Positions 8,501-15,358 of a DNA stretch of 35,840 nt are shown piece after piece. Location: contig NZ_ASXG01000022.1 of assembly GCF_000411975.1 (NCBI RefSeq), positions 1-35,840 on the forward strand. Reading direction: 5' to 3'. Position 1 is the stretch's first letter. Every line of letters starts with the position of its first letter. The position numbers and the translations under genes are program-made. Origin of the DNA: Amycolatopsis orientalis DSM 43388. Lineage in GTDB: Bacteria; Actinomycetota; Actinomycetes; Mycobacteriales; Pseudonocardiaceae. Below the pieces are notes generated by a model. The model was not told the origin of the DNA and did no database searches. It saw nothing but the letters and a program-made list of their open reading frames with translations.

Positions 8501-10038
8501 CCGGTGTCCGGGCTGAGCAAGCGAAGCCCGGTCACCAGCCCGTTCCCGCTGTCCACCGCGATCCGGTACCCGCCGGAATGCCGGAGCAGCGTCGGGACGC
8601 CGTTCTCGTCTCGGTCGACCTCGATCCGGTTGCCGTTGCGGTCGGCGATCGCCGCGAGCGGCAGCACGGTGATCGCGCCGGCTTGGTGCGCGGCGGTGAA
8701 ACGCAGCGTGCGGCGAAGTTCCGGGCAGCTGATCGCGTAGCCGCCGTCCGGCGTGCGCGCCAGCGGCCACCGCGCGCCTTCCTCCGGCAGCACCGGCGAA
8801 CCGTCCTCGGGCGGAACCGGATACGCCAGCAGCACGCCGTCCGGTGCGGCGTACCAGATCCGCGTGCCGTCCGACTCGAGCCGCTCGTCCAGCGTGGAGG
8901 CCCACGAGCGGCCGAAGAACCGGCCTGCCCGGTACGACGAGATGTGTGCCCTGGTCACCACGAGCGGCAGCACGCCGGGCAGTTCCACATCGGTCTGCAC
9001 CATCAGCATGTCGCCGGTGGCGAGGTCGATCGGGTCGCCTCCCTCGCACTTCCCGTCGTTGGACCGGCCGTCCTTGCGCGGATCGCCGTTCTCGTGCAGG
9101 GAGCCGTCGCCGTCCGGATTCCCGGTGCGCGCCTCGCTCGGCGAGGTCGTCCCGTCCGGTGCGGTGCCGGGATCGTCGGCGTGGGCAGCCTGTGTCCCGT
9201 CGCCGCCGGGTTCCTTGCCGTGCGGCGAGGTGTGCGGATCCTCGGCGGACGACACGTGGGTCGCGTCGCCGCCTTCGCCGGGGCGGCCGTGCAACTCGCC
9301 CAGCACCTTCTTGATCAACGCGAAGATCTCCTCGAGCTTCGACATCAACGGCCGCAGCTTCTCGACCGAGTTGATCAGCTTCTTGATCAGCGCGCCGATC
9401 TTCTCCAGCCACGCCGACACCTGCTCGACGACCTGCGCCACCACGACCGGCGTGCCCAGCCCGAGCGAGCACACCTCCTCCAGCGCGTCCTGGACGAAAT
9501 CGCCGACCGCCTGGGTGATCATGTCCCGGACCAGGCAGCGCACCGCCGCCGTGATCACGCCGACGACCTCCACCACCGTGCTGATCGTGTTCGCGCAGGT
9601 CGCGGCCGCGTTGATGTGATCGATCTTCTTCCCGATGCTGGCCCGGTACGCGTCGGCCGCCGCGCCCTTCCAGTTCGCGGTGTCCTGCTGCACGGTGGCG
9701 GCCAGGTCCTTCGCCGCCTGCTCGGTCGCCTTGCCGATGTTCTTCCAGGTTTCCGAATACGCCGCGATCTGGTCGCCGTCGCCGGCCAGCTGGTTCAGCG
9801 CGTCCTGCAACGGCTTCACATGCTCGATCAGCCAGTTCAGCCCGTAGGAGATCAGCGTGCCGACCGGGTTCATCGCGATGGTCAGCATGTCCAGGCCGGT
9901 GCCGAGAGCGGCGATCCCGCCCTCGATCCACGAACCCGACTGCACCCCGTCGTACACGCCCGCGGCGTCGTCGAGGACGTTGATCCCGCTGTGCCAGGTC
10001 GTCGAGTCCTGCCGCTGCGCCACCAACGGGTTGTTCAC
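5554..10038 (-). CDS. RHS-repeat polymorphic toxin with C-terminal AHH-type nuclease domain
   Basis: 1494 residues. Residues 1-250 are helical with a WxG-type turn (NWKGAAADAY, ~122-131), as in N-terminal domains of T7SS substrates. Residues 251-330 are a Gly/Asp/Pro-rich linker. ~333-405 match DUF6531 (GGDPIDLATGDMLMVQTDVELPG). ~440-1300 are RHS/YD repeats (many GxxxxYxYDxxGRL units). The conserved core end (FPGQYFDPETGLHYNYFRHYDP...DPLGLAGG) precedes the variable tip. Residues ~1358-1494 resemble the AHH branch of HNH/Endo VII nucleases: AAHIVPSG with His1386, LLDAHKVDINDPANG with His1410, and HNYTHRGGFH with His1429/1433/1438. Start GTG 10038 overlaps the upstream stop (GTGA). The likely role is an exported contact-dependent nuclease packaged in an RHS shell. 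The nuclease call is by motif; activity is inferred. Confidence 0.9.
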   Translation of the reverse strand: MNNPLVAQRQDSTTWHSGINVLDDAAGVYDGVQSGSWIEGGIAALGTGLDMLTIAMNPVGTLISYGLNWLIEHVKPLQDALNQLAGDGDQIAAYSETWKNIGKATEQAAKDLAATVQQDTANWKGAAADAYRASIGKKIDHINAAATCANTISTVVEVVGVITAAVRCLVRDMITQAVGDFVQDALEEVCSLGLGTPVVVAQVVEQVSAWLEKIGALIKKLINSVEKLRPLMSKLEEIFALIKKVLGELHGRPGEGGDATHVSSAEDPHTSPHGKEPGGDGTQAAHADDPGTAPDGTTSPSEARTGNPDGDGSLHENGDPRKDGRSNDGKCEGGDPIDLATGDMLMVQTDVELPGVLPLVVTRAHISSYRAGRFFGRSWASTLDERLESDGTRIWYAAPDGVLLAYPVPPEDGSPVLPEEGARWPLARTPDGGYAISCPELRRTLRFTAAHQAGAITVLPLAAIADRNGNRIEVDRDENGVPTLLRHSGGYRIAVDSGNGLVTGLRLLSPDTGAAIDLVRYRYDDAGRLVEIRNSSGLPTRFEYDSQGRVVKWIDRNDRWYGYVFDELGRCVRTEGSGGALACTIDYDSAGRTTTYTDSLGHVTTYHFNDAWQLVRAVDPLGHAVVTERDRYDRLLSRTDPLGRTTRYRYDEDGRLLAVTDPDGRTTTAEYDRAGQPAVLTGPDGAVWRNEYDERGNLVAVTDPAGAVTRYHFDHRGHPAGLTNALGQTRRVETDAAGLPVAVTDFLGATTRYARDVFGRISAVVDPLGGVTRFSWTVEGKLLSCTQPDGTTEQWRYDGEGNEIAYVDALGQTIRTEFTYFDSPSAKIDVDGSRLEFEYDTEMRLVSVVNPQGRVWRYAYDPAGNLVSETDFGGRTLSYAYDPARQLIARTNGAGEVMTFRHDARGNVIEKRVGGQATTYEFDAADQLLRASGPDAELAIERDPLGRVLRETCNGRAVESVYDLLGRRILRVTPAGVRTGCEYNGNDQPAVVRTDGHTVRLSYDAAGREVRRQLSGGAMVNQSWDANHRLAGQQVTDAFARSRQRRTYHYRADSVVTGIQDQLAGSRQYDLDRWGRVTAVHGAGWTERYAYNEFGNVSNAEWPDQDPAAQGGREYAGVVLRRSGAIHYRHDAQGRIVERSSRTLSGQRRIWRYTWDGDDRLTGVTTPDGTRWRYRHDPLGRRIAKERLAPDGVHVAEETVFAWDGVHLVEQTTRAADRPDVLTTTWDRDGVRPVSQVERRTMADAPQHVVDERFFAIVTDLLGTPTELVDESGAVAWHARRTVWGITSRAPDSTAETPLRFPGQYFDPETGLHYNYFRHYDPATAEYTSADPLGLAGGPNQRSYAVNPMAWLDYLGLLTCKQNAAILRDNMAAEGRAPAPGEAAAHIVPSGGSKNQWAWGAKSRDLLDAHKVDINDPANGIPLGHPTPHNYTHRGGFHEKVYNRLQGVVAQGQARGLSQTAIGGLLRNELRGIGKAVLGELSSGVPGPGAYWTA

Positions 10039-10367
10039 GAGAGCTTCTTCCCGAGACCGTCCATAGTCTGCGTGTGGTGCTGCTCCGCGTTCTGATACGT
10101 CGTCACGGCCTGGTTCACCGACTGGGCCACCTGCCCCATCGCCTGCTGCGCCAACGCCAGCGTCGCCAGCCCGGGCGCGCTCACCGCGAGCACGATCGGC
10201 ACGAACAACGGACCGGTGATCATGCCGTACGCCTGCACCCCCACCGTCACCTGCTCCGCCGCGGACAACGCCTGCCCCAGCGTCTTGCCGACCTGCTCCA
10301 CCGCTTTCGCGTGCTTCGCCAGCTCGTCCGGATGCACCTCGTAGCCGCCGGAACCCTCACCTGCCAT
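10035..10367 (-). CDS. EspC-like type VII secretion target protein
   Basis: A 110-residue protein. The N-terminus (GYEVHPDELAKHAKAVEQVGKTLGQALSAAEQV) matches the EspC / T7SS-target pattern: a short polar start followed by a long amphipathic helix. A hydrophobic stretch follows (ITGPLFVPIVLAVSAPGLATLALA) and then a second helix (VNQAVTTYQNAEQHHTQTMDGLGKKL). GGGGGG lies just before ATG 10367. Its stop overlaps the RHS start by 4 nt (GTGA), so partner and toxin would be made together. In actinobacteria such small proteins accompany large ESX/T7SS substrates and may act as co-secretion partners (inference for this pair). Confidence 0.82.
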   Translation of the reverse strand: MAGEGSGGYEVHPDELAKHAKAVEQVGKTLGQALSAAEQVTVGVQAYGMITGPLFVPIVLAVSAPGLATLALAQQAMGQVAQSVNQAVTTYQNAEQHHTQTMDGLGKKLS

Positions 10368-10382
10368 CGGATCCCCCCGGTT

Positions 10383-10919
10383 TCATCCCCGTGTCAGGAA
10401 CGACTGGCCAAAGCCATCGTCGCCGTCGTCTTCGTCCGAGCCGCCCGGCGGACGACGCGCCGGCGGCGGCTTCGGAGCGGGTTCCTCCTCGAGAGCGCCG
10501 AGATTCCGGACATGCCGGCTCTCGGCCGGCTCCGCTTCCTCCGGCTCCGGCTCGGGAAACTTCGCCCGGTAGTTGCCGACGATCGTGTCCACCGTCTGCC
10601 GGTCGTCGCCGATCGTCTCCGCCATGACCTCGCCGAGCCGGTCCGGCAACCGCGACTGCGCCCGCCGCAACGTCGTCAGAACCGCGGCGGCCACCTGCTC
10701 GCCGGACAGCTCCCGGACCCGATCAGCGATCCGCAGATCAGTCACGTTCCCCGCCGAGTCCACCGTGACCGTGACCAGCCCGTCCTTGCCCGTCTCGGTC
10801 ACCGAGACCTGCCCGACCGCCGCCTGCATCGCCTGGTACCGCTCGGCTTTCCGCTTCGCCCGCGCCACCATCTGATCCACCCGCGCCACCGCGTCCCCGC
10901 CGGACAGCGGATCGCTCAT
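10383..10919 (-). CDS. YbaB/EbfC-family protein, first gene of RHS toxin operon
   Basis: 178 residues. Residues ~5-100 fit the YbaB/EbfC nucleoid-associated fold: a long N-terminal helix (VARVDQMVARAKRKAERYQAM), a beta-strand block (VSVTETGKDGLVTVTVDSAGNVTDLRIAD) and a C-terminal helix (SGEQVAAAVLTTLRRAQSRL). The last ~60 residues are a disordered, acidic and Pro-rich tail (PEPEPEEAEPAE...GSDEDDGDDGF). Start ATG 10919 was chosen because GGAG sits 8 nt upstream; GTG 10928 is an in-frame alternative. YbaB-like proteins of this length with tails are frequent near T7SS effector genes in actinobacteria, where their role is unclear. It is 15 nt upstream of the EspC-like gene, so probably the operon leader. 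Confidence 0.82.
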   Translation of the reverse strand: MSDPLSGGDAVARVDQMVARAKRKAERYQAMQAAVGQVSVTETGKDGLVTVTVDSAGNVTDLRIADRVRELSGEQVAAAVLTTLRRAQSRLPDRLGEVMAETIGDDRQTVDTIVGNYRAKFPEPEPEEAEPAESRHVRNLGALEEEPAPKPPPARRPPGGSDEDDGDDGFGQSFLTRG

Positions 10920-10997
10920 CCCGGTCACTCCGTTCCCCCGTTTTCCGAACCCGTCGAGGAAACCACCGGCGTTCGAGGCGAACGGCGGGGACCGCGC

Positions 10998-11026
10998 AAG
11001 TTAGCTCGAACGGCCGAGGCGTTCCC
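10998..11026 (-). promoter_or_regulatory. Possible promoter of the RHS toxin operon
   Basis: Reading the minus strand, GGGAAC (11026-11021) is followed after exactly 17 nt by TAACTT (11003-10998), about 80 nt before the YbaB-like start. GGGAAC resembles a -35 used by some ECF-type sigma factors, and TAACTT fits TAnnnT. This is a pattern match only. The rest of 11027-11207, towards the phospholipase gene, shows no clear element apart from a GGTTAACC palindrome near 11043. Confidence 0.35.
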
Positions 11027-11207
11027 GGCCGGAAAACAGCGGGTTAACCGGTTTGCCCGAATCCGGGATCACGGCCACGGCGGCGCGAGTATTCACCCGC
11101 ACGCCAGATCCGGGACATCCGGCTCGGCAATGCTCTGCTCCGGGCGAGCGGCGGCCGGTGACTCCGGGCGACCGCTGTCTCGCCGCGAGCACATGGAGGA
11201 CGCGAAC

Positions 11208-13343
11208 ATGGCGGGTACGAGTCGCCGGAATTTTCTCGGCATGGCGGGCGCTTCGCTCGCCGGAGCGGCGGCCGGAGGGCTGCTGCCGGGGTCGATCGGG
11301 AAGGCGCTCGCGGTCGAACCGGCCCGCCGGTCGGGGACCATCGAGGACGTCGAGCACGTCGTCGTGCTCATGCAGGAGAACCGGTCCTTCGACCACTACT
11401 TCGGCACTATGCGCGGCGTGCGCGGTTACGGCGATCCCCGTCCGCACCTGCTCCCCAACGGGCGGCCGGTTTTCTACCAGCCGCCAGCCAAGGTGCGGAC
11501 CGCCGGCTACAAGAGCCGCGGCCTGCCCGACGACGCCGAGTACGTCCTGCCGTTTCCGCTCGACGCGTTGCGCACCAGCGAGCACATCGCCGGCACCCAC
11601 CACGGCTGGGGCAGCGGCGAACCGCTGTGGAACGGCGGGCGCTACGACGGCTGGGTGAACGAAAAGCAGGACGTGTTCACCATGACGTATCAGCAGCGCT
11701 CCGAACTGCCGTACCACTACGCGCTCGCCGAAGCGTTCACCATCTGCGACGCCTACCACTGCTCCGTCCCCGCCGACACCGCGCCGAACCGGATCCTGTT
11801 GTGGTCCGGCACGATCGACACGCAGAACCGCCTCGGCAGCAAGCAGAACGGGCCCGGCCTCTGGGAACGGCCGGGCACCAACGGCTACACCTGGACGACC
11901 TACCCCGAACGGCTGCAGCGCGCCGGCGTCAGCTGGAAGCTCTACCAGGGCGGCAGCGGCATCCCCGGCGAGCCGACGGACAACTACACCGACAACTCCC
12001 TCGAGTTCTTCGCGAACTACCACGCGAAGGAAGGCGCGTCCGGTCCGCTGGTCGAGCAGGGCGTTTCGACGCACACGCTCAAGGAGTTCCGCGCGGACGT
12101 GCAGTCCGGGAAGCTGCCGCAGGTCACCTGGATCGTCCCGCCGTACAAGTACAGCGAGCACGCGGCCGCGTCCGCCAGCGATGGCGCGTACTACCTGAAC
12201 CTCGTCCTCGACGCGCTCGTTTCCAACCCCGACGTGTGGAGCAAGACCGTCTTCTTCATCAACTACGACGAGAACGACGGCCTGTTCGACCACGTCGTCC
12301 CGCCGATGCCGCCGCTGGTCAACCGGCCCGGCACGGACGGGCTGGTCTCGCGCTCGCTCGCGGCGAGCCTGCCCGACGAGACCCTCGACTTCGACCAGCT
12401 CCCGAAGGGCACCGGCGGCGGGCCGACCGGCGTCGCGCTGACCGGGAAACACCCCGCCGGGCTCGGCTCCCGCGTGCCGATGCTCGTCGTGTCGCCGTGG
12501 TCGCGCGGCGGCTGGGTCTGCTCGGAAACCTTCGACCACACCTCGGTGCTGCGCTTCCTCGAAGCCCGGTTCGGCGTGGCCGAGCCGAACATCAGCGCGT
12601 GGCGCCGTTCCGTCTGCGGCGACCTCACCTCGGCGTTCGACTTCTCCCGCCCGCAGACCAAACCCGTCGTCACCCCGACGCCGGCTCCGCTGCCGAGCAA
12701 GAACCAGCCGTTCTCGGTGAAGCTGCCGCAGACCATGCCGCAGCAGGAACCGGGCGTCCGCCCCGCGCGAGCGCTGCCCTACCGGTTCACCACCGCCCTC
12801 GCCGGAAAGCGCGACGGCCGCTCGGTTTCGGTGCAGTTCACCAACGACGGCACCGCGGGCGCGTACTTCTACGTCTACGCGCACGGCGATTCTCCCCGCC
12901 GCTACACGGTCGCCGCGCACGACAGCATCAGCGACACCTGGGAAGGCGCTCCGGGAACCGACGAACACGGCAACTACGACCTGCGCGTCACTGGCGCGAA
13001 CGGCTACCTCGCGCAGTTCACCGGCACCACTGCGGACGCGACCGAACCCGAGGTTTCGGTGTCCACCACCAACTACGGGACCCCGTTGCTGACGCTGACC
13101 ATCACGAATCCCGGCCGGCAGCGCCGGAAACTGAAGCTGCGCAACGACTACAGCCGCAGTGCCGCCCGGACGATCGCGCTCGGTCCGGGCGAGACCCAGC
13201 GGGTGGCGTGCGAAACGGCGTCCTCGTTCGGCTGGTTCGACATCTCGCTGACCGACCCGGCCGCGCCGGGTTACCTGCGCCGGTTCGCCGGGCACAACGA
13301 GACCGGCCGCCCGAGCTTCAGCGACCCCGGTCCGCGCCGCTGA
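11208..13343 (+). CDS. Phospholipase C, phosphocholine-specific, Tat-exported
   Basis: A 711-residue secreted phosphoesterase that cleaves phospholipid headgroups outside the cell. The N-terminus MAGTSRRNFLGMAGASLAG carries a twin-arginine motif (Arg6-Arg7) followed by a hydrophobic stretch and an Ala-rich cleavage region. VVVLMQENRSFDHYFGTMRGVRGYGD is the hallmark active-site region of the acid phosphatase/phospholipase C (AcpA/PlcC) superfamily. Metal-binding blocks follow (INYDENDGLFDHVVPP, later PWSRGGWVCSETFDHTSVLRFLE). The last ~200 residues are two beta-rich DUF756-like domains. Length fits the family (~690-720). Start 11208 has GGAGGA 6 nt upstream; ATG 11193 in the same frame lacks one. 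It is monocistronic, ended by a 13-bp hairpin. Phosphate control is common for this family but I see no convincing PHO box. Confidence 0.93.
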   Translation: MAGTSRRNFLGMAGASLAGAAAGGLLPGSIGKALAVEPARRSGTIEDVEHVVVLMQENRSFDHYFGTMRGVRGYGDPRPHLLPNGRPVFYQPPAKVRTAGYKSRGLPDDAEYVLPFPLDALRTSEHIAGTHHGWGSGEPLWNGGRYDGWVNEKQDVFTMTYQQRSELPYHYALAEAFTICDAYHCSVPADTAPNRILLWSGTIDTQNRLGSKQNGPGLWERPGTNGYTWTTYPERLQRAGVSWKLYQGGSGIPGEPTDNYTDNSLEFFANYHAKEGASGPLVEQGVSTHTLKEFRADVQSGKLPQVTWIVPPYKYSEHAAASASDGAYYLNLVLDALVSNPDVWSKTVFFINYDENDGLFDHVVPPMPPLVNRPGTDGLVSRSLAASLPDETLDFDQLPKGTGGGPTGVALTGKHPAGLGSRVPMLVVSPWSRGGWVCSETFDHTSVLRFLEARFGVAEPNISAWRRSVCGDLTSAFDFSRPQTKPVVTPTPAPLPSKNQPFSVKLPQTMPQQEPGVRPARALPYRFTTALAGKRDGRSVSVQFTNDGTAGAYFYVYAHGDSPRRYTVAAHDSISDTWEGAPGTDEHGNYDLRVTGANGYLAQFTGTTADATEPEVSVSTTNYGTPLLTLTITNPGRQRRKLKLRNDYSRSAARTIALGPGETQRVACETASSFGWFDISLTDPAAPGYLRRFAGHNETGRPSFSDPGPRR

Positions 13344-13355
13344 CTCCGCGACGAT

Positions 13356-13391
13356 GCACGCGGAACCGTCCGGCCGGGCGGTTCCGCGTGC
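13356..13391 (+). terminator. Hairpin terminator after phospholipase C
   Basis: A 13-bp perfect inverted repeat (GCACGCGGAACCG at 13356-13368, complement at 13379-13391) with a 10-nt loop that can extend by CCG/CGG. It starts 12 nt after the stop. No T tract follows. Confidence 0.8.
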
Positions 13392-13428
13392 CGGACGCGC
13401 TGCTTTCCTGAATCCGCCCGGCCAAGGC

Positions 13429-13434
13429 TAAAGT
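13429..13434 (+). promoter_or_regulatory. -10 element of a probable leaderless promoter (MocR gene)
   Basis: TAAAGT is followed by exactly 7 nt and the ATG at 13442. There is no ribosome-binding site, so transcription would begin at or next to the start codon. Confidence 0.5.
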
Positions 13435-13441
13435 CCGGCGC

Positions 13442-14833
13442 ATGAAGCGCGCATCGGCGACCGACGGGCTCGACCTCTACCTGCCCGTGTCCACGACCCG
13501 CCCCGCGCACGCGCTCGAAACGGCACTTCGCGCCGCGGTCGTCGACGGCCGTCTTCCGGTCGGCGCCCGGCTGCCCGCCTCGCGCGCACTCGCCGCCGAT
13601 CTCGGCATCGCCCGCAGCACCGTCTCCGAGGTCTACTCGCGGCTCGCCGCCGAAGGCTGGCTGGAAAGCCGCGTCGGGGCCGGAACGTGGATCGCCGGCT
13701 TCCCGCGGCACTCGCCACCGGCTGCCGCACCACGACCAGCGCCGCCCGAGTACGAATTGCGCGGCGGCCTCGCCGACGCGGGCGATTTCCCGCGCAGCCA
13801 ATGGAGCGCGCAAACCCGGCGAGCGCTTTCCGAAATGCCGGTCTCGACCTTCGCCTACGCGCCGCCCGAAGGCGCCATCGAACTTCGCGACACCCTCGCC
13901 GGTTACCTCGCCCGGACTCGCGGCGTAGCGGTCACCGCGGTGAACGTCCTGGTCGGCAGTGGGTTCGGCGACCTGCTTTCGTTGACCTGCCGCGCCATTC
14001 GCGCCCGCGGCGGCAAGCGGATCGCCGTCGAAGAGTACGGGCACGAACGGCATCGGCGCATCATCGCCGAGTCCGGATTGGACATTGTCCCGGTCCGCGT
14101 CGACGCGGAAGGAGCCGACCTCACCGGCGCCGAAGCCGACGCCGCTTTCCTCACTCCCGCCCACCAATTCCCGACCGGAGTGCCGCTCTCCCCGGAACGC
14201 CGCCGGGCCGCCGTCGAATGGGCGAACGCGCACGAAGCGTTGCTTCTGGAAGACGACTACGACGGCGAGTTCCGCTACGACCGCCGCAGCATCGGCGCCC
14301 TCCAAGCCCTTGCCCCGGACCGAGTCGTCTACCTGGGCACCTCAAGCAAAGCACTCGCCCCAGCCGTCGGCGTCGCCTGGGCCGTGACCCCGCCCGGCCT
14401 CCTCCCCGAACTGCTCCGGCAACGGAGCCTCAGCGGCGTCACCCCGAGCGGCCTGCACCAGCAAGTGCTCGCCCGGTTCCTCGATTCCCACGAGTACGAC
14501 CGAGCCGTCCGCCGACGCCGGGCCACCTTCCGGACGCGCCGCGAACTGTTCGCCCAGCTCCTCGCCGAGCGCACTCCAGACCTGCGGCCCGGCGGTCTCG
14601 CCGCGGGTCTGCAATGCCTGGTCGAGCTCCCGGACGCCGCCGCCGAAGAACGCGCACTCGCCGCCGCGCGCCAGTTCGGCGTCGCCCTCGAAGGCCTCTC
14701 CGGCTACCGCGCTCCCGGCGGCAACCCGGACCGGGCCGGAGTCGTCGTCGGCTACGGCGCGGTGTCGTCGGCCCGCGCCGCCCGTGCGCTCGCTTTGGCC
14801 GCCGACGCGCTGGCAAATGGACTGAGTTACTAG
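13442..14833 (+). CDS. MocR-type regulator (GntR HTH fused to PLP-dependent aminotransferase fold)
   Basis: 463 residues. Residues ~15-85 are a GntR winged helix (ETALRAAVVDGRLPVGARLPASRALAADLGIARSTVSEVYSRLAAEGWLESRVGAGTWIA). The remainder is a fold-type I aminotransferase domain, with DDYDGEFRYDR and the PLP-lysine region YLGTSSKALAPAVGVAW. MocR proteins use PLP or its adducts as the signal; catalytic transamination is usually absent. The gene precedes a carboxymuconolactone-decarboxylase-like gene and an MFS gene on the same strand, and an inverted repeat between them is a candidate binding site. Target control is inferred from this arrangement. Confidence 0.9.
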   Translation: MKRASATDGLDLYLPVSTTRPAHALETALRAAVVDGRLPVGARLPASRALAADLGIARSTVSEVYSRLAAEGWLESRVGAGTWIAGFPRHSPPAAAPRPAPPEYELRGGLADAGDFPRSQWSAQTRRALSEMPVSTFAYAPPEGAIELRDTLAGYLARTRGVAVTAVNVLVGSGFGDLLSLTCRAIRARGGKRIAVEEYGHERHRRIIAESGLDIVPVRVDAEGADLTGAEADAAFLTPAHQFPTGVPLSPERRRAAVEWANAHEALLLEDDYDGEFRYDRRSIGALQALAPDRVVYLGTSSKALAPAVGVAWAVTPPGLLPELLRQRSLSGVTPSGLHQQVLARFLDSHEYDRAVRRRRATFRTRRELFAQLLAERTPDLRPGGLAAGLQCLVELPDAAAEERALAAARQFGVALEGLSGYRAPGGNPDRAGVVVGYGAVSSARAARALALAADALANGLSY

Positions 14834-14836
14834 TGG

Positions 14837-14876
14837 TAGATTGGCCAGGAACCCAGACCAATCGGGGCCTAATCTA
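14837..14876 (+). promoter_or_regulatory. Nested inverted repeats and leaderless -10 before the AhpD-like gene
   Basis: GATTGG (14839-14844) is inverted at 14858-14863 (CCAATC), and TAGATT (14837-14842) is inverted at 14871-14876 (AATCTA). TAATCT at 14870-14875 has -10 character and lies 6 nt before the next ATG. The sites would let the upstream MocR protein bind over the promoter (inference). Confidence 0.5.
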
Positions 14877-14881
14877 GGTCC

Positions 14882-15358
14882 ATGACAACGACGATCGCCA
14901 TCCCCCAGCGCCTCGATTTCGACGCCCTGGCCCCGATTTTCTCCCGCGCGATGAGCACCCTGGACGACGCCGCGACCCAGCAGCTCGACCACGCCGGCAT
15001 CGACCCGGCCCTGCGCGAACTGGTCCGCCTCCGCGCGTCCCAGCTCAACGGCTGCGCGTACTGCGTCGACATGCACTCGCGGGCCGCGCGCAAGGAAGGC
15101 GTTACCGCACAGCGGGTCGACGCACTCGCCGTCTGGCCGGAATCCGGCCTGTTCACCGCTGCCGAACGAGCCGCGTTCGCACTCACCGAGGACGTCACGC
15201 GCCTCTCCGAAACGCACGTCCCCGAGCCCACCGTCTCCGCCGCGGTCGCGGAGTTCGGCGAGGAAGGCGCGGCCGCGCTGATCGCGCTCAGCACTGCCAT
15301 CAACATGTGGAACACGGTCGGCGTGTCGACCCGCTGCTGGTCGGTCAGCCCGGCATGA
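14882..15358 (+). CDS. Carboxymuconolactone decarboxylase / AhpD-like protein
   Basis: 158 residues of the CMD/AhpD alpha-helical fold. The motif QLNGCAYCVDMHSRAA carries the CxxC pair plus the downstream His used by AhpD-type peroxidases as a redox centre. The later ALTEDVTRLSETHVPE and ALIALSTAINMWNTVGVSTR blocks are also typical. The likely role is thiol-peroxidase or alkylhydroperoxidase activity in the cytoplasm; a decarboxylase role is unlikely given the CxxC. Its stop overlaps the MFS start (ATGA), so the two are translationally coupled. The upstream sequence lacks a good ribosome-binding site, consistent with leaderless translation. Confidence 0.88.
   Translation: MTTTIAIPQRLDFDALAPIFSRAMSTLDDAATQQLDHAGIDPALRELVRLRASQLNGCAYCVDMHSRAARKEGVTAQRVDALAVWPESGLFTAAERAAFALTEDVTRLSETHVPEPTVSAAVAEFGEEGAAALIALSTAINMWNTVGVSTRCWSVSPA

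Noticed and set aside
4958..9931. Single 1657-residue minus-strand frame covering toxin and immunity regions
   Set aside because: Only its last ~198 residues are real (the immunity protein); the rest is an out-of-frame shadow of the RHS gene.
5539..10095. Very long plus-strand open frame opposite the RHS gene
   Set aside because: It is a GC-composition shadow; the minus strand has clear RHS, AHH and DUF6531 motifs.
10929..11207. PHO box upstream of phospholipase C
   Set aside because: Only single weak matches (around 11040 and 11090), not the direct 11-bp repeats required.
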